Below, in pieces: positions 6,126 through 12,781 of a DNA stretch of 27,200 nucleotides (the first letter of the stretch is position 1; every line of letters begins with the position of its first letter). The position numbers were made by a program, and so were the translations under genes. Below the pieces are notes generated by a model. That model was not told where the DNA came from, ran no database searches, and saw only the letters and a program-made list of their open reading frames with translations. The DNA is from SOKP01 sp048887165 (lineage in GTDB: Archaea; Asgardarchaeota; Lokiarchaeia; Sigyniarchaeales; SOKP01). The DNA is taken from contig JBHLJZ010000049.1 in NCBI GenBank assembly GCA_048887165.1, forward strand, positions 1-27,200, given 5' to 3'.

Positions 6126-7098
6126 AACGCAAAGAATAGTAGTAGGGATCATAATCATGCTTATTGTTGGCATCATGCTGATCTCATTCTATGAATTACC
6201 AATCATAAAAGGTTCTTTATTTGATCCCGATGATCCGCCCCTTATTGATAAAGTCTATACCTTTTTAGCCCCTGAAGATGAGCTGATCTTTCATGAGGTG
6301 TATATGGAAAAGGAGTTTAATTATTATTTCTGGACAGAAGTAGTAACTCCTCACAATTGCACCATGAATATTACTGTATGGGATCCAGACAATATGGAAT
6401 ATGATGTTTTCCATGCAAACCTTTCTCAAGGTGATTGGCGTGAAATTCCCTTTGGAACTGCCATCCAAGGTATCTATACCATTAAATTCGAGATTATTAG
6501 CATAGACAACCTCAATATTTATCTTAAACTAGAAAAAGCAGAGCAGTGTCTAAAAGAGAAAATACCATCCCAGCTCTTTAATAGAAGAGTATTTTACCGG
6601 GTAACTCGCTTTAAAGATGGAATGGCTGTCTCTCATTATGTTGAGTTCGATACTGATGTATCCTATCGTTTCTACAGTGGAAGAATCTCTGCGATTTCGT
6701 TCTTAAATGATAGCACAGTGCAATTGGAATATTATATTTATGATCCTGATAATGTAGATTTTAAAATCTATTATAATGCGACACTACCTTCAGTAGACGA
6801 GATGGTTGATTTTAGTTTCGGTACTGCTCAAGCTGGAGTGTATATCATCAATATTACTATCCATTGCAATGTTGAGGCGGTAAATATTGGCTATGCTATA
6901 TGCTGGGATCATCGAATTGCGAATCCTACTAATAATACAGGACCTTCTACCGACAACAGTACTGATTTTAGCCAATTTTTTTCTCTTACTTCAGAAATGA
7001 TGACAGGTATGATTGTTATTGCCGGAGTATTCATCGCAGCTCTAGTAGTGTTAAGTAAGACAAAAAAACGGAAAAATATAGTAATGATACCTAACTAA
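6115..7098 (+). CDS. Membrane-anchored extracellular protein with duplicated beta domain
   Basis: A 327-residue protein from ATG 6115. The frame is open further upstream, but those codons overlap the preceding gene and have no matching start signal. Helix 8-25 is an N-terminal anchor or signal peptide and helix about 296-314 a C-terminal anchor followed by KTKKRKN, so the middle is probably outside the cell. The middle is two related beta-rich domains: WDPDN (89-93) then FGTA (113-116) plus GIYTIKF, and YDPDN (209-213) then FGTA (235-238) plus GVYIINI. Several N-x-S/T sites fit a glycosylated surface protein. Function unknown. Confidence 0.8.
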   Translation: MAIKTQRIVVGIIIMLIVGIMLISFYELPIIKGSLFDPDDPPLIDKVYTFLAPEDELIFHEVYMEKEFNYYFWTEVVTPHNCTMNITVWDPDNMEYDVFHANLSQGDWREIPFGTAIQGIYTIKFEIISIDNLNIYLKLEKAEQCLKEKIPSQLFNRRVFYRVTRFKDGMAVSHYVEFDTDVSYRFYSGRISAISFLNDSTVQLEYYIYDPDNVDFKIYYNATLPSVDEMVDFSFGTAQAGVYIINITIHCNVEAVNIGYAICWDHRIANPTNNTGPSTDNSTDFSQFFSLTSEMMTGMIVIAGVFIAALVVLSKTKKRKNIVMIPN

Positions 7099-7145
7099 TC
7101 ACCGAGCTTTAAGACATCTAAATTAATTATAATAAGATAAAATAG

Positions 7146-7153
7146 AAAAAAAA
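7146..7153 (-). terminator. T8 terminator of radA
   Basis: A run of eight T on the minus strand, a few bases after the radA stop codon at 7157; archaeal termination commonly uses such T-runs. Confidence 0.55.
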
Positions 7154-7156
7154 TAA

Positions 7157-8368
7157 TTAATTAGTTATTAATCCTTTAGCATGTTCTTGCCATTCTATAA
7201 TCTTACTTGCCGACACTCCGTTAATCTTGGTAGCTAACTCTTCAGGATTAGAGTCAAGTAAATCTTCAATTGAATGTATTCCCTGCTCTTTCAAATGTTC
7301 AGCTGTTCCTTTTCCAATCCCTTTTAGCTGAGTGAGATTCACTTCAGTAGAGGCTTCAGGTTCATTATCAGGATCTTCCACTTCTTCATAAAAGGATTCG
7401 ACTTTAAAATCGATATTTTCTATTTTGGGTATTTCTGCTTGCTCAGTATCGGCAATACCAGAGCTTGTTATAAAGAATTCACATTCTTCTGGCGGTAAAT
7501 CAGGAGCGTCGACAATAACAGCCCTTCGCTTCAATGAATTATTGGATGAGAATCCCTTTGTTTTAAACATAATACGAAAGTGGCACCCGTGAGCCACAAT
7601 ATTTCCTCCAATAGCGTCATCTGCAGAGAACATTCCCATCATCTTGGTGGCAACCTGATTGGTGACTAATATCGCACAGTTATAGGTTTCAGCGACTCGA
7701 GAAAGGGCATGGATCATGTTATTAAGAACACTCTGTCGTCGGGCGAGCATCCCAATTCCTACATATTCTGATCTCATCAAAGCCATTAAGCTATCTACAA
7801 TAATTAACCGTACCCCTCGTGTTTTACATAAACTCTCTGCCTTATTAATCATTTGTGATTGGTGGTCAGATGAGTAAATTCGAGCATGATATATATGTGC
7901 TAACGCTTTCTTTTCATCTACTCCGAATCGCCTTGCGATACGCCTAATCTTTTCTTTGGAAAAGGTATTCTCAGTATCGATGTAGGCAACAGAAGCTCCA
8001 AGTCCTCCCTTATTTTTTGGAAGCTGAATAGTGACCGCAATAGTATGGGCTAAATTTGTCTTTCCTGATTTGAACGGACCATATACTTCAGTAATTTTCC
8101 CGGTAGCCATTCCTCCGCCTAAAATTCGATTAAGTTCTACCGATCCAGTGGTAATATATTCCGTATTTTCTTCTATGTCTTCTACAGCAACGAACTCAGA
8201 CATCCCTAAAGCGTTTCGAGCGTTCCAAATCAGTTTCTTAGCTGTCTTGTCTCCTAAGCCATCAATATCGGCGATAATTGAGGCGGGAGACATAGCTAAT
8301 GCTTCGGCAGTACTAATTCCGTTCTCTTGAAGAAGTTTGATCTGGCGGGCATTAATACTTTTTACCAT
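7157..8368 (-). CDS. radA: RadA recombinase with an extra C-terminal HhH domain
   Basis: A 403-residue Rad51-family strand-exchange ATPase. The N-terminal helix-hairpin-helix (HhH) domain spans about 5-55 (IDGLGDKTAKKLIW). Walker A is GPFKSGKTN (97-105; usually GEFGSGKTQ). Also seen are DTENTF (131-136), Walker B LIIVDS (188-193), VTNQV, and the L2 loop with IGGNIVAH (253-260), then VDAPDLPPEECEFFIT. The polymerisation motif near 59 is FVAV rather than FxxA. Normal RadA ends near 320-350. This one continues through an acidic linker into a second HhH domain (about 345-400, LKGIGKGTAEHLKEQGI). The promoter lies 73 nt upstream, giving an unusually long leader here. Confidence 0.95.
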   Translation of the reverse strand: MVKSINARQIKLLQENGISTAEALAMSPASIIADIDGLGDKTAKKLIWNARNALGMSEFVAVEDIEENTEYITTGSVELNRILGGGMATGKITEVYGPFKSGKTNLAHTIAVTIQLPKNKGGLGASVAYIDTENTFSKEKIRRIARRFGVDEKKALAHIYHARIYSSDHQSQMINKAESLCKTRGVRLIIVDSLMALMRSEYVGIGMLARRQSVLNNMIHALSRVAETYNCAILVTNQVATKMMGMFSADDAIGGNIVAHGCHFRIMFKTKGFSSNNSLKRRAVIVDAPDLPPEECEFFITSSGIADTEQAEIPKIENIDFKVESFYEEVEDPDNEPEASTEVNLTQLKGIGKGTAEHLKEQGIHSIEDLLDSNPEELATKINGVSASKIIEWQEHAKGLITN

Positions 8369-8441
8369 ATTTAGATCTGAAATTTTTTCCTACCATCTCT
8401 TTTATTATTTAATTAGAATTACTCTTCTTCCTCTCTTAAAG

Positions 8442-8456
8442 TATTTAAAGAAAAAA
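8442..8456 (-). promoter_or_regulatory. T-tract/TATA promoter of radA
   Basis: TTTTTTC-TTTAAATA on the minus strand. The box ends 73 nt before ATG 8368, so about 48 nt of leader is expected, without an obvious SD. Confidence 0.75.
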
Positions 8457-8522
8457 TGGTTAACAGCAAAACTTCATATATAAAATTAATCTGAATTTAG
8501 ATAATAAAAATGAAAAAATAGA

Positions 8523-8612
8523 GAAAAAAGAATAAATAATGGCATTCCCGGGGTTTAATAAAAGGAGATGACCTATATTATGAATATTGTATGAATGCCT
8601 ATTTATTCCTTT
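8523..8612 (-). ncRNA. Candidate small structured RNA gene
   Basis: Right arm 8593-8608 and left arm 8530-8547 form a 16-bp stem, GAATAAATA then GGCATTC, interrupted only by a 2-base bulge. The loop of about 45 nt holds a further mini-hairpin (ATATT-CAT-AATAT) and a CCCGGGG patch unlike the AT-rich surroundings. On the minus strand a TATA box (8637-8644) lies 24 nt before the predicted first base (about 8612), and the stem is followed at once by T6 (8529-8524) and further T-runs. Promoter spacing, stem and terminator all agree on one strand. It has no long ORF and is not a tRNA (no T-arm, too short). Family unknown. Confidence 0.55.
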
Positions 8613-8636
8613 CTTGAAGGTAAATAATTTCAGTTC

Positions 8637-8644
8637 TATTTAAA
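8637..8644 (-). promoter_or_regulatory. TATA box proposed for the small RNA gene
   Basis: TTTAAATA on the minus strand, preceded by T-rich DNA (T6-C-T8 close by) but not the exact TTTTTTC junction. It predicts a start at about 8612, four bases before the stem. Confidence 0.5.
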
Positions 8645-8645
8645 T

Positions 8646-8660
8646 AAAAAAAAGAAAAAA
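8646..8660 (-). terminator. T-rich terminator after the 8661-9041 gene
   Basis: T6-C-T8 directly follows the TAA stop on the minus strand. It may also act as the T-tract of the next promoter. Confidence 0.55.
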
Positions 8661-9041
8661 TTAGGAAGGATCATTTAATATTGAACGTAAACATTTCCTA
8701 TATTCTTTTGGAGTATATCCGTGTAGGAGAGCCCTATGCATTAACTTGCGATTGATATCCTCCACATCAATTGACTCACCAGAGATATTAAAATCGAGTT
8801 CTTCTAATACGCTTGACAATGAGAATTCTTCTCTCTTTCGCATCCCAAAATATCCGCCATAGACAAATAACAAGTAAATGATAAGCTCAAAATTCTCTCC
8901 AGCAAACTTCTCCTTACAAGAATCACATATGATTCCTTTGGTCTTCGCATTTTGATATATATCAGACAGCGCTTTTATGTCGGAATTGCATATTGCACAT
9001 CTTACATTACTAGATCCATTTTTATTTAAACTTTTCATCAT
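8661..9041 (-). CDS. Small zinc-finger protein of unknown function
   Basis: A 126-residue protein with an N-terminal zinc knuckle pair, CAICNSD and CDSCKEKF (about 15-46), and a predominantly helical remainder (FELIIYLLFVYGGYFGMRKR; RKLMHRALLHGYTPKEYRK). No family recognised; it could be a nucleic-acid or protein adaptor. The TATA box ends 21 nt before ATG 9041, so the mRNA should be leaderless, starting at one of two adjacent ATG codons. It lies between the RadB-like operon and the candidate small RNA, on the same strand. Confidence 0.7.
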   Translation of the reverse strand: MMKSLNKNGSSNVRCAICNSDIKALSDIYQNAKTKGIICDSCKEKFAGENFELIIYLLFVYGGYFGMRKREEFSLSSVLEELDFNISGESIDVEDINRKLMHRALLHGYTPKEYRKCLRSILNDPS

Positions 9042-9062
9042 ACAGCAATTAAATACTGTGAG

Positions 9063-9076
9063 TATTTAAAGGAAAA
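9063..9076 (-). promoter_or_regulatory. T-tract/TATA promoter (leaderless)
   Basis: TTTTCC-TTTAAATA on the minus strand, ending 21 nt before ATG 9041; a slightly degenerate T-tract. Confidence 0.65.
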
Positions 9077-9104
9077 TTAGCAATTCTACTCGGGAATTTT
9101 TCCT

Positions 9105-9788
9105 TTATATAGGGATCAAACCCTCATTTACAATCTTATACCTCTTATCAGTATTGGTGACTTTCATAGTTAATCCACCGTTAATCTGATGTTTAGATAA
9201 TGAAATAGATACTCCGTCAATTCGTTGATATAAATTGGCGAAAAATGGTTTTATGGTTCCTGATTCAACATCAGCAGAGACTTCGTGGAGAAGAAGAAGG
9301 ATAATCTCTTCTCTTTGGCAATACATAATAAGAGGAAATAGCAATTCATCATAAAATCGATTTTTAATGGTACTTATTTTATTAATATCTTTTCTTTGAG
9401 AGATTTCATAGCGCAAATGATGGGAAATATTATCAATAACAATAATTTTAATATCAGGAGGCAGATTTTTCTTTTCGAACTTGGTTAAAATATCATATTG
9501 TTCCTGATAGGTTTGTATTGTTGTTCCAGGAATTACAAAAATATTTTTTGTAATATATTGAAACTCCTTATCTTTTTTACTAAATATAATTGCTAATCGT
9601 TTCTTTGGAAAATATTCACTAGCTTGAACCCATAAACATTGATAATGATAAGGAGTGGTATCTAGCATTAAAAAAGTAGCAATTTGACAGGCTAAAGTGG
9701 TCTTTCCTGTCCCAGATTCTCCTGAAATTGATACAATTTTCTTTTCTAATATCATTTTTTTAATATCAGTAATGACAGATGATTGCAT
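9105..9788 (-). CDS. RadB-like RecA-superfamily ATPase
   Basis: A 227-residue RecA core with Walker A GESGTGKTT (23-31), a WVQASEYFPKKRL segment, Walker B IIVIDNIS, and LLLLHEV before a QRIDG segment in the second half. Size and lack of an N-terminal HhH domain match archaeal RadB, a RadA paralogue that supports recombination; a KaiC/RecA-like ATPase of another type is possible. It is the last gene of an operon with a small membrane protein and an HExxH membrane protein, starting 9 nt after the preceding stop. That grouping with membrane genes is unexpected for RadB. Confidence 0.8.
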   Translation of the reverse strand: MQSSVITDIKKMILEKKIVSISGESGTGKTTLACQIATFLMLDTTPYHYQCLWVQASEYFPKKRLAIIFSKKDKEFQYITKNIFVIPGTTIQTYQEQYDILTKFEKKNLPPDIKIIVIDNISHHLRYEISQRKDINKISTIKNRFYDELLFPLIMYCQREEIILLLLHEVSADVESGTIKPFFANLYQRIDGVSISLSKHQINGGLTMKVTNTDKRYKIVNEGLIPI

Positions 9789-9797
9789 GATAATCTT

Positions 9798-10139
9798 TTA
9801 CTCTGATAATAGATCTAGAATTTCTTGTTTTGTTCTTTCAGCTTTGTCCTGTTCATCCTTTTTCTTTCTTGAGGCAGGATGGTTTCTTGGTTGACTTGCT
9901 TGATTCTCATTAAACATCTGTTGTATAATCATGAGCGTTATAAGATCATCGATGGAATTTTGAGTGGAAGAAGCACGTCCGCTCATTAAATTTCGTAGCA
10001 GTCCTGAGTTACCCTTTTTTGCCTTATAGAACAAATAAAGACTGGCAGCAATCACAACAATGATGATAGTAAACACTGGATTGTGTTGATACACCATCAT
10101 CAGTCCAATAAAGAGAGCAATATAGCATAGAATTTTCAT
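9798..10139 (-). CDS. Small membrane protein with charged tail
   Basis: A 113-residue protein. Two N-terminal hydrophobic helices (about 2-17 and 22-39) are followed by a polar region, a short helix (SIDDLITLMIIQQMF) and a highly charged lysine-rich C-terminal helix. No family recognised. It starts 6 nt after the protease-like gene, whose stop region gives a GGTGAG ribosome site, and precedes the RadB-like gene, so the three should be co-translated from one mRNA. Confidence 0.7.
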   Translation of the reverse strand: MKILCYIALFIGLMMVYQHNPVFTIIIVVIAASLYLFYKAKKGNSGLLRNLMSGRASSTQNSIDDLITLMIIQQMFNENQASQPRNHPASRKKKDEQDKAERTKQEILDLLSE

Positions 10140-10145
10140 TTCTTC

Positions 10146-10892
10146 TCACCACTGAGGTTCTTCAATATTTGGCTTAGTTGGTCTATGTCGTCTCCTAAGA
10201 CCTTTTTTTCTTCGAGAATGAGAGCCACTTCGAAAACGTCGATAGATTGTATAAGTTAATCGAAAAGTGTATTTTATCATAAAATAGCCTCCGATAGTAC
10301 AAAGAAAAAAGATAATGTAAATAAAAAACTCAAAAGGAACTGAAAATGCCGAGAAATCTATAAATACAAGAACTATACTCATTGAAAGTAGTACCAAAGC
10401 AATTTGATACACCGAATAACGAGGGTTTAAATCATATGCTTGGAATATACGTACGATATCGGCGTTGGATGGCCGAGATCCAATAAGTAAAGAGACGGCA
10501 AAAAGACAGGTAATGATGAATTCCACTATCCCTATATTTAAAGTAAAAATTACATCTAAACAAAATAAAAATAAAAAGGTTGAGATAAACAACGGGGCTA
10601 TAGCAACCATAACTGCTTGCATGAACGAGATTTTCTTAAATTCAGGAAGACCTACTTCTCCATGAGGGGCAACTTTTCTTGAAATCTCACTACGATATCT
10701 TACTTTAAATCCTTGTGTTTTTACTCCGAATAACACACACATAACGTAATGACTTAGCTCATGAATAAATACCCCGATAAATGCCAGTATATGTAAGAAC
10801 GTAGAAAGCGGATCTACTTGCTGTCGCTCAACAAATTCAATAATTAGCGATGCAATAACCATAATAGCAAAATAGCCTAATAATTCTATCAT
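10146..10892 (-). CDS. Membrane metalloprotease-like protein (M50/S2P type)
   Basis: A 248-residue integral membrane protein. FIHELSHYVMCVLFG holds HExxH (H44, E45, H48) within a membrane helix, and GSRPSNADI near 138-146 supplies a candidate third metal ligand (D145), the arrangement of site-2-protease-type (M50) zinc proteases. About six hydrophobic helices are seen. The C-terminus after about 215 is strongly basic (RRFRSGSHSRRKKGLRRRHR). Family known: such enzymes cleave membrane-bound regulators. Substrate here unknown. First gene of the operon leading to the RadB-like ATPase; the TATA box ends 24 nt before the ATG (leaderless). Confidence 0.75.
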   Translation of the reverse strand: MIELLGYFAIMVIASLIIEFVERQQVDPLSTFLHILAFIGVFIHELSHYVMCVLFGVKTQGFKVRYRSEISRKVAPHGEVGLPEFKKISFMQAVMVAIAPLFISTFLFLFCLDVIFTLNIGIVEFIITCLFAVSLLIGSRPSNADIVRIFQAYDLNPRYSVYQIALVLLSMSIVLVFIDFSAFSVPFEFFIYIIFFLCTIGGYFMIKYTFRLTYTIYRRFRSGSHSRRKKGLRRRHRPTKPNIEEPQW

Positions 10893-10916
10893 CTTACCTG
10901 TTATAGGATGTCGATC

Positions 10917-10931
10917 TATATAAAGAAAAAA
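10917..10931 (-). promoter_or_regulatory. T-tract/TATA promoter of the protease-RadB operon (leaderless)
   Basis: TTTTTTC-TTTATATA on the minus strand, ending 24 nt before ATG 10892. Confidence 0.75.
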
Positions 10932-10932
10932 A

Positions 10933-11360
10933 ATTCGAGCACTTTATATACAAAGATCTAAATACATGAGGTGGGATCATGAAAAAAATTCAATGGGTTT
11001 AGCGGGCTTCTATTTTAAATAAAAGATGAAAAAAAAAAAATGTGCTGAAAGTGTGTTCCATGGGGAGTCTAGGCAAAATAAAAGAGAGAGCTCAATTGGT
11101 ATATTTATTCTAAAAATATAATAGAAAAATGATTCTCTCTTATCTATTCTCTGAAAATAGTTCAGAAGTACATAATTTCCCAATTTGTACCTAAAACTCA
11201 ATTTTGATGGATGTGCATTTTTGTCACTGCTTGTTATAATGCAACCTGCAAAGATGAGCTCTGTTCACTACCCTTTTTTCCTTATAAAATATAAGGTTTA
11301 TCTGAACAAAATAATAAAAAAATCTTTTTTTACTAAAAATTATTACAAAATTTTCGATGA
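10933..11360. other. Long intergenic region before TFB with several inverted repeats
   Basis: No convincing gene is present. Hairpins seen: CTGAA-AATAG-TTCAG (11151-11165); a 9-bp stem GTACA, bulged T, AATT, loop TCCC, AATTTGTAC (11168-11190); and CCTTATA-AAA-TATAAGG (11280-11296), flanked at a distance by GTTCA and TGAAC. An A12 run lies near 11029-11040. A seven-codon ATG frame at 10979, preceded by a GAGGTGGGATC sequence, is too short to call. Confidence 0.5.
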
Positions 11361-11390
11361 GGAAAAGATTTAAAAAGGGTACACCTACCC
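11361..11390 (+). promoter_or_regulatory. TFB promoter with palindromic operator-like site
   Basis: ATTTAAAAA (11368-11376) is preceded by purine-rich GGAAAAG, a classical BRE, not the T-tract used elsewhere in the window. GGGTA-CACC-TACCC (11377-11390) directly follows the TATA box, where a bound repressor would block initiation. Confidence 0.55.
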
Positions 11391-11428
11391 ATATAGATCT
11401 TAAATTACGATAAAATTTATGATGCAAA

Positions 11429-12649
11429 ATGGTGAGTAATAATATATCAAATACCAGTTTTCGAGGAGTTGACCCTGCAATCTCGCCCTTAGAGTGCTGT
11501 GATGTGTGTGATTCAACCGAGATTGCAGAGACAAGAGAAGGATTTGTATGTAAAGAGTGTGGGATCGTGCTCCAAGTTCAGAGATTCGAGTATTATCGAC
11601 CATATAATGAGGATATTATCCAACATGCAGTATTAGGTAAAACAAAAATGGGATTTAAACGAGAGCGTATGTCATTGCAACATTCAGATCGTTTGGAGTC
11701 TCAGAGTAAGCTAGATTCTATTCTTTCAAGTAAAAAAGTAGTGGAACGAACTGCTCGAATTGAAATCAATCGTATTTTGACTGCTCTTCAATTGCCATTG
11801 AGTTTTTCGGATGCCATATTTAGAAGGGTAATTACCATTCGATCCAAATTGGGAGCTGGGACAAAATACCGTAATCCTGAAAAGCTAGTTCCGATTGTTA
11901 TGTATCTCTTTTTCAAGCTCAAAGGAAAGACAATTAATAAACATGAGATTTTAGAGGTATCAAGTATCACCAAGAAAGAATTCAATTCCTTTCTGCTTCA
12001 GCTTAATATCTTTATCCCTCAATATGCAGAACGTAATCGAAAAGAATATATTTTACAGCGAGTTATGGAGATTACTGAACATTTTGAACTAGAATTGGGC
12101 TTTTATTATCAATCAAAAAAGATTCTCTACAAACTGTGGAATACAATTAAAAGCACTACTGATAATGTTATTGCCGGATTAGTTACTTCTATCTCTGCAT
12201 TATGCTTAGATAACGTCAATGTGAAGGTAAGTGCGATCTGTACAAGGCTCAATATTCGAATGAGTACCATTCAATGTCAGGTGGAGAAAAAAATATTTAA
12301 GCACTATCATGTCGCTGGCTTTGAGTCTCTTATTAAATCCTCCCATTTGCTACGAAAAGTTATGGAGAAATATGGCTTATTCGAGACATTCCCTGTAGAA
12401 TCAGACTTAATGGAAGTAAAATTAGGTGCTGCCCATGATATATTTAACTCCCATAATGGCATAGAATATTATCTTTTCATGCTTAAAGATAACTATGATA
12501 TACCTGTACTCACTAAACTTTCGGTATATAAAGCGCTGAAATTGGCCGCGTTAGAACAGATCGGAGAAGAACTTGAAGATAAAAAACTATTTGAATTTGA
12601 ATGGTATAAATATCATTACCCCCGTGGACCTCCGGTGCTTTATACTTGA
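11429..12649 (+). CDS. tfb: Transcription initiation factor TFB (TFIIB-like), C-terminally extended
   Basis: A 406-residue basal factor that recruits RNA polymerase and contacts the BRE next to the TATA box. An N-terminal zinc ribbon has C24-x2-C27 and C41-x2-C44, with GFVCKECGIVL typical of TFB. A reader/linker region (LGKTKMGFKRER) and two cyclin repeats (about 105-200 and 205-300) follow. The helix-turn-helix of repeat 2, which reads the BRE in known TFBs, is divergent (SAICTRLNIRMSTIQCQVEK versus the usual TQxEVA...VTEVTIRNRYKE pattern). About 100 extra residues follow the second repeat; archaeal TFBs are normally about 300-320 long. Its own promoter differs from the window consensus and has an operator-like palindrome, hinting at regulation. 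Confidence 0.88.
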   Translation: MVSNNISNTSFRGVDPAISPLECCDVCDSTEIAETREGFVCKECGIVLQVQRFEYYRPYNEDIIQHAVLGKTKMGFKRERMSLQHSDRLESQSKLDSILSSKKVVERTARIEINRILTALQLPLSFSDAIFRRVITIRSKLGAGTKYRNPEKLVPIVMYLFFKLKGKTINKHEILEVSSITKKEFNSFLLQLNIFIPQYAERNRKEYILQRVMEITEHFELELGFYYQSKKILYKLWNTIKSTTDNVIAGLVTSISALCLDNVNVKVSAICTRLNIRMSTIQCQVEKKIFKHYHVAGFESLIKSSHLLRKVMEKYGLFETFPVESDLMEVKLGAAHDIFNSHNGIEYYLFMLKDNYDIPVLTKLSVYKALKLAALEQIGEELEDKKLFEFEWYKYHYPRGPPVLYT

Positions 12650-12666
12650 CTATGAACTATGCTACC

Positions 12667-12703
12667 CTTTTTTTCTAATAATTTTCTTTTTCTTTTTTCT
12701 CTC
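12667..12703 (+). terminator. Pyrimidine/T-rich terminator of TFB
   Basis: Successive T-runs (T7, T4, T5, T6) separated by single C or short AT begin 18 nt after the TFB stop. Confidence 0.5.
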
Positions 12704-12712
12704 CCTTATTCA

Positions 12713-12727
12713 TTTTTTCTTTATAAG
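12713..12727 (+). promoter_or_regulatory. T-tract/TATA promoter of the toroid protein gene
   Basis: TTTTTTC-TTTATAAG, 54 nt before ATG 12782; leader about 30 nt. Confidence 0.7.
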
Positions 12728-12781
12728 TATACGTAATAATTCGCATCTAACTATAATAATTTCATCAATGGACATATATCA

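Noticed and set aside
8031..8330. 99-codon plus-strand frame
   Set aside because: Exact antisense of the RadA ATPase region; no promoter of the window type.
8541..8599. GGCATTC...GAATGCC considered as a tRNA acceptor stem
   Set aside because: Only 59 nt, no T-arm GTTCGAATC-like sequence, no anticodon arm.
9697..9894. 65-codon plus-strand frame
   Set aside because: Antisense over the Walker A region of the RadB-like gene and the next gene's end.
10979..11002. Seven-codon ATG frame after GAGGTGGGATC and a TATA-like box
   Set aside because: Too short to support; could be a leader peptide, but nothing downstream depends on it.
11010..11603. Several frames of 62-67 codons on both strands before and at the start of TFB
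   Set aside because: Low-complexity F/K/I/Y-rich translations, no consensus promoter or SD, partly antisense to TFB.
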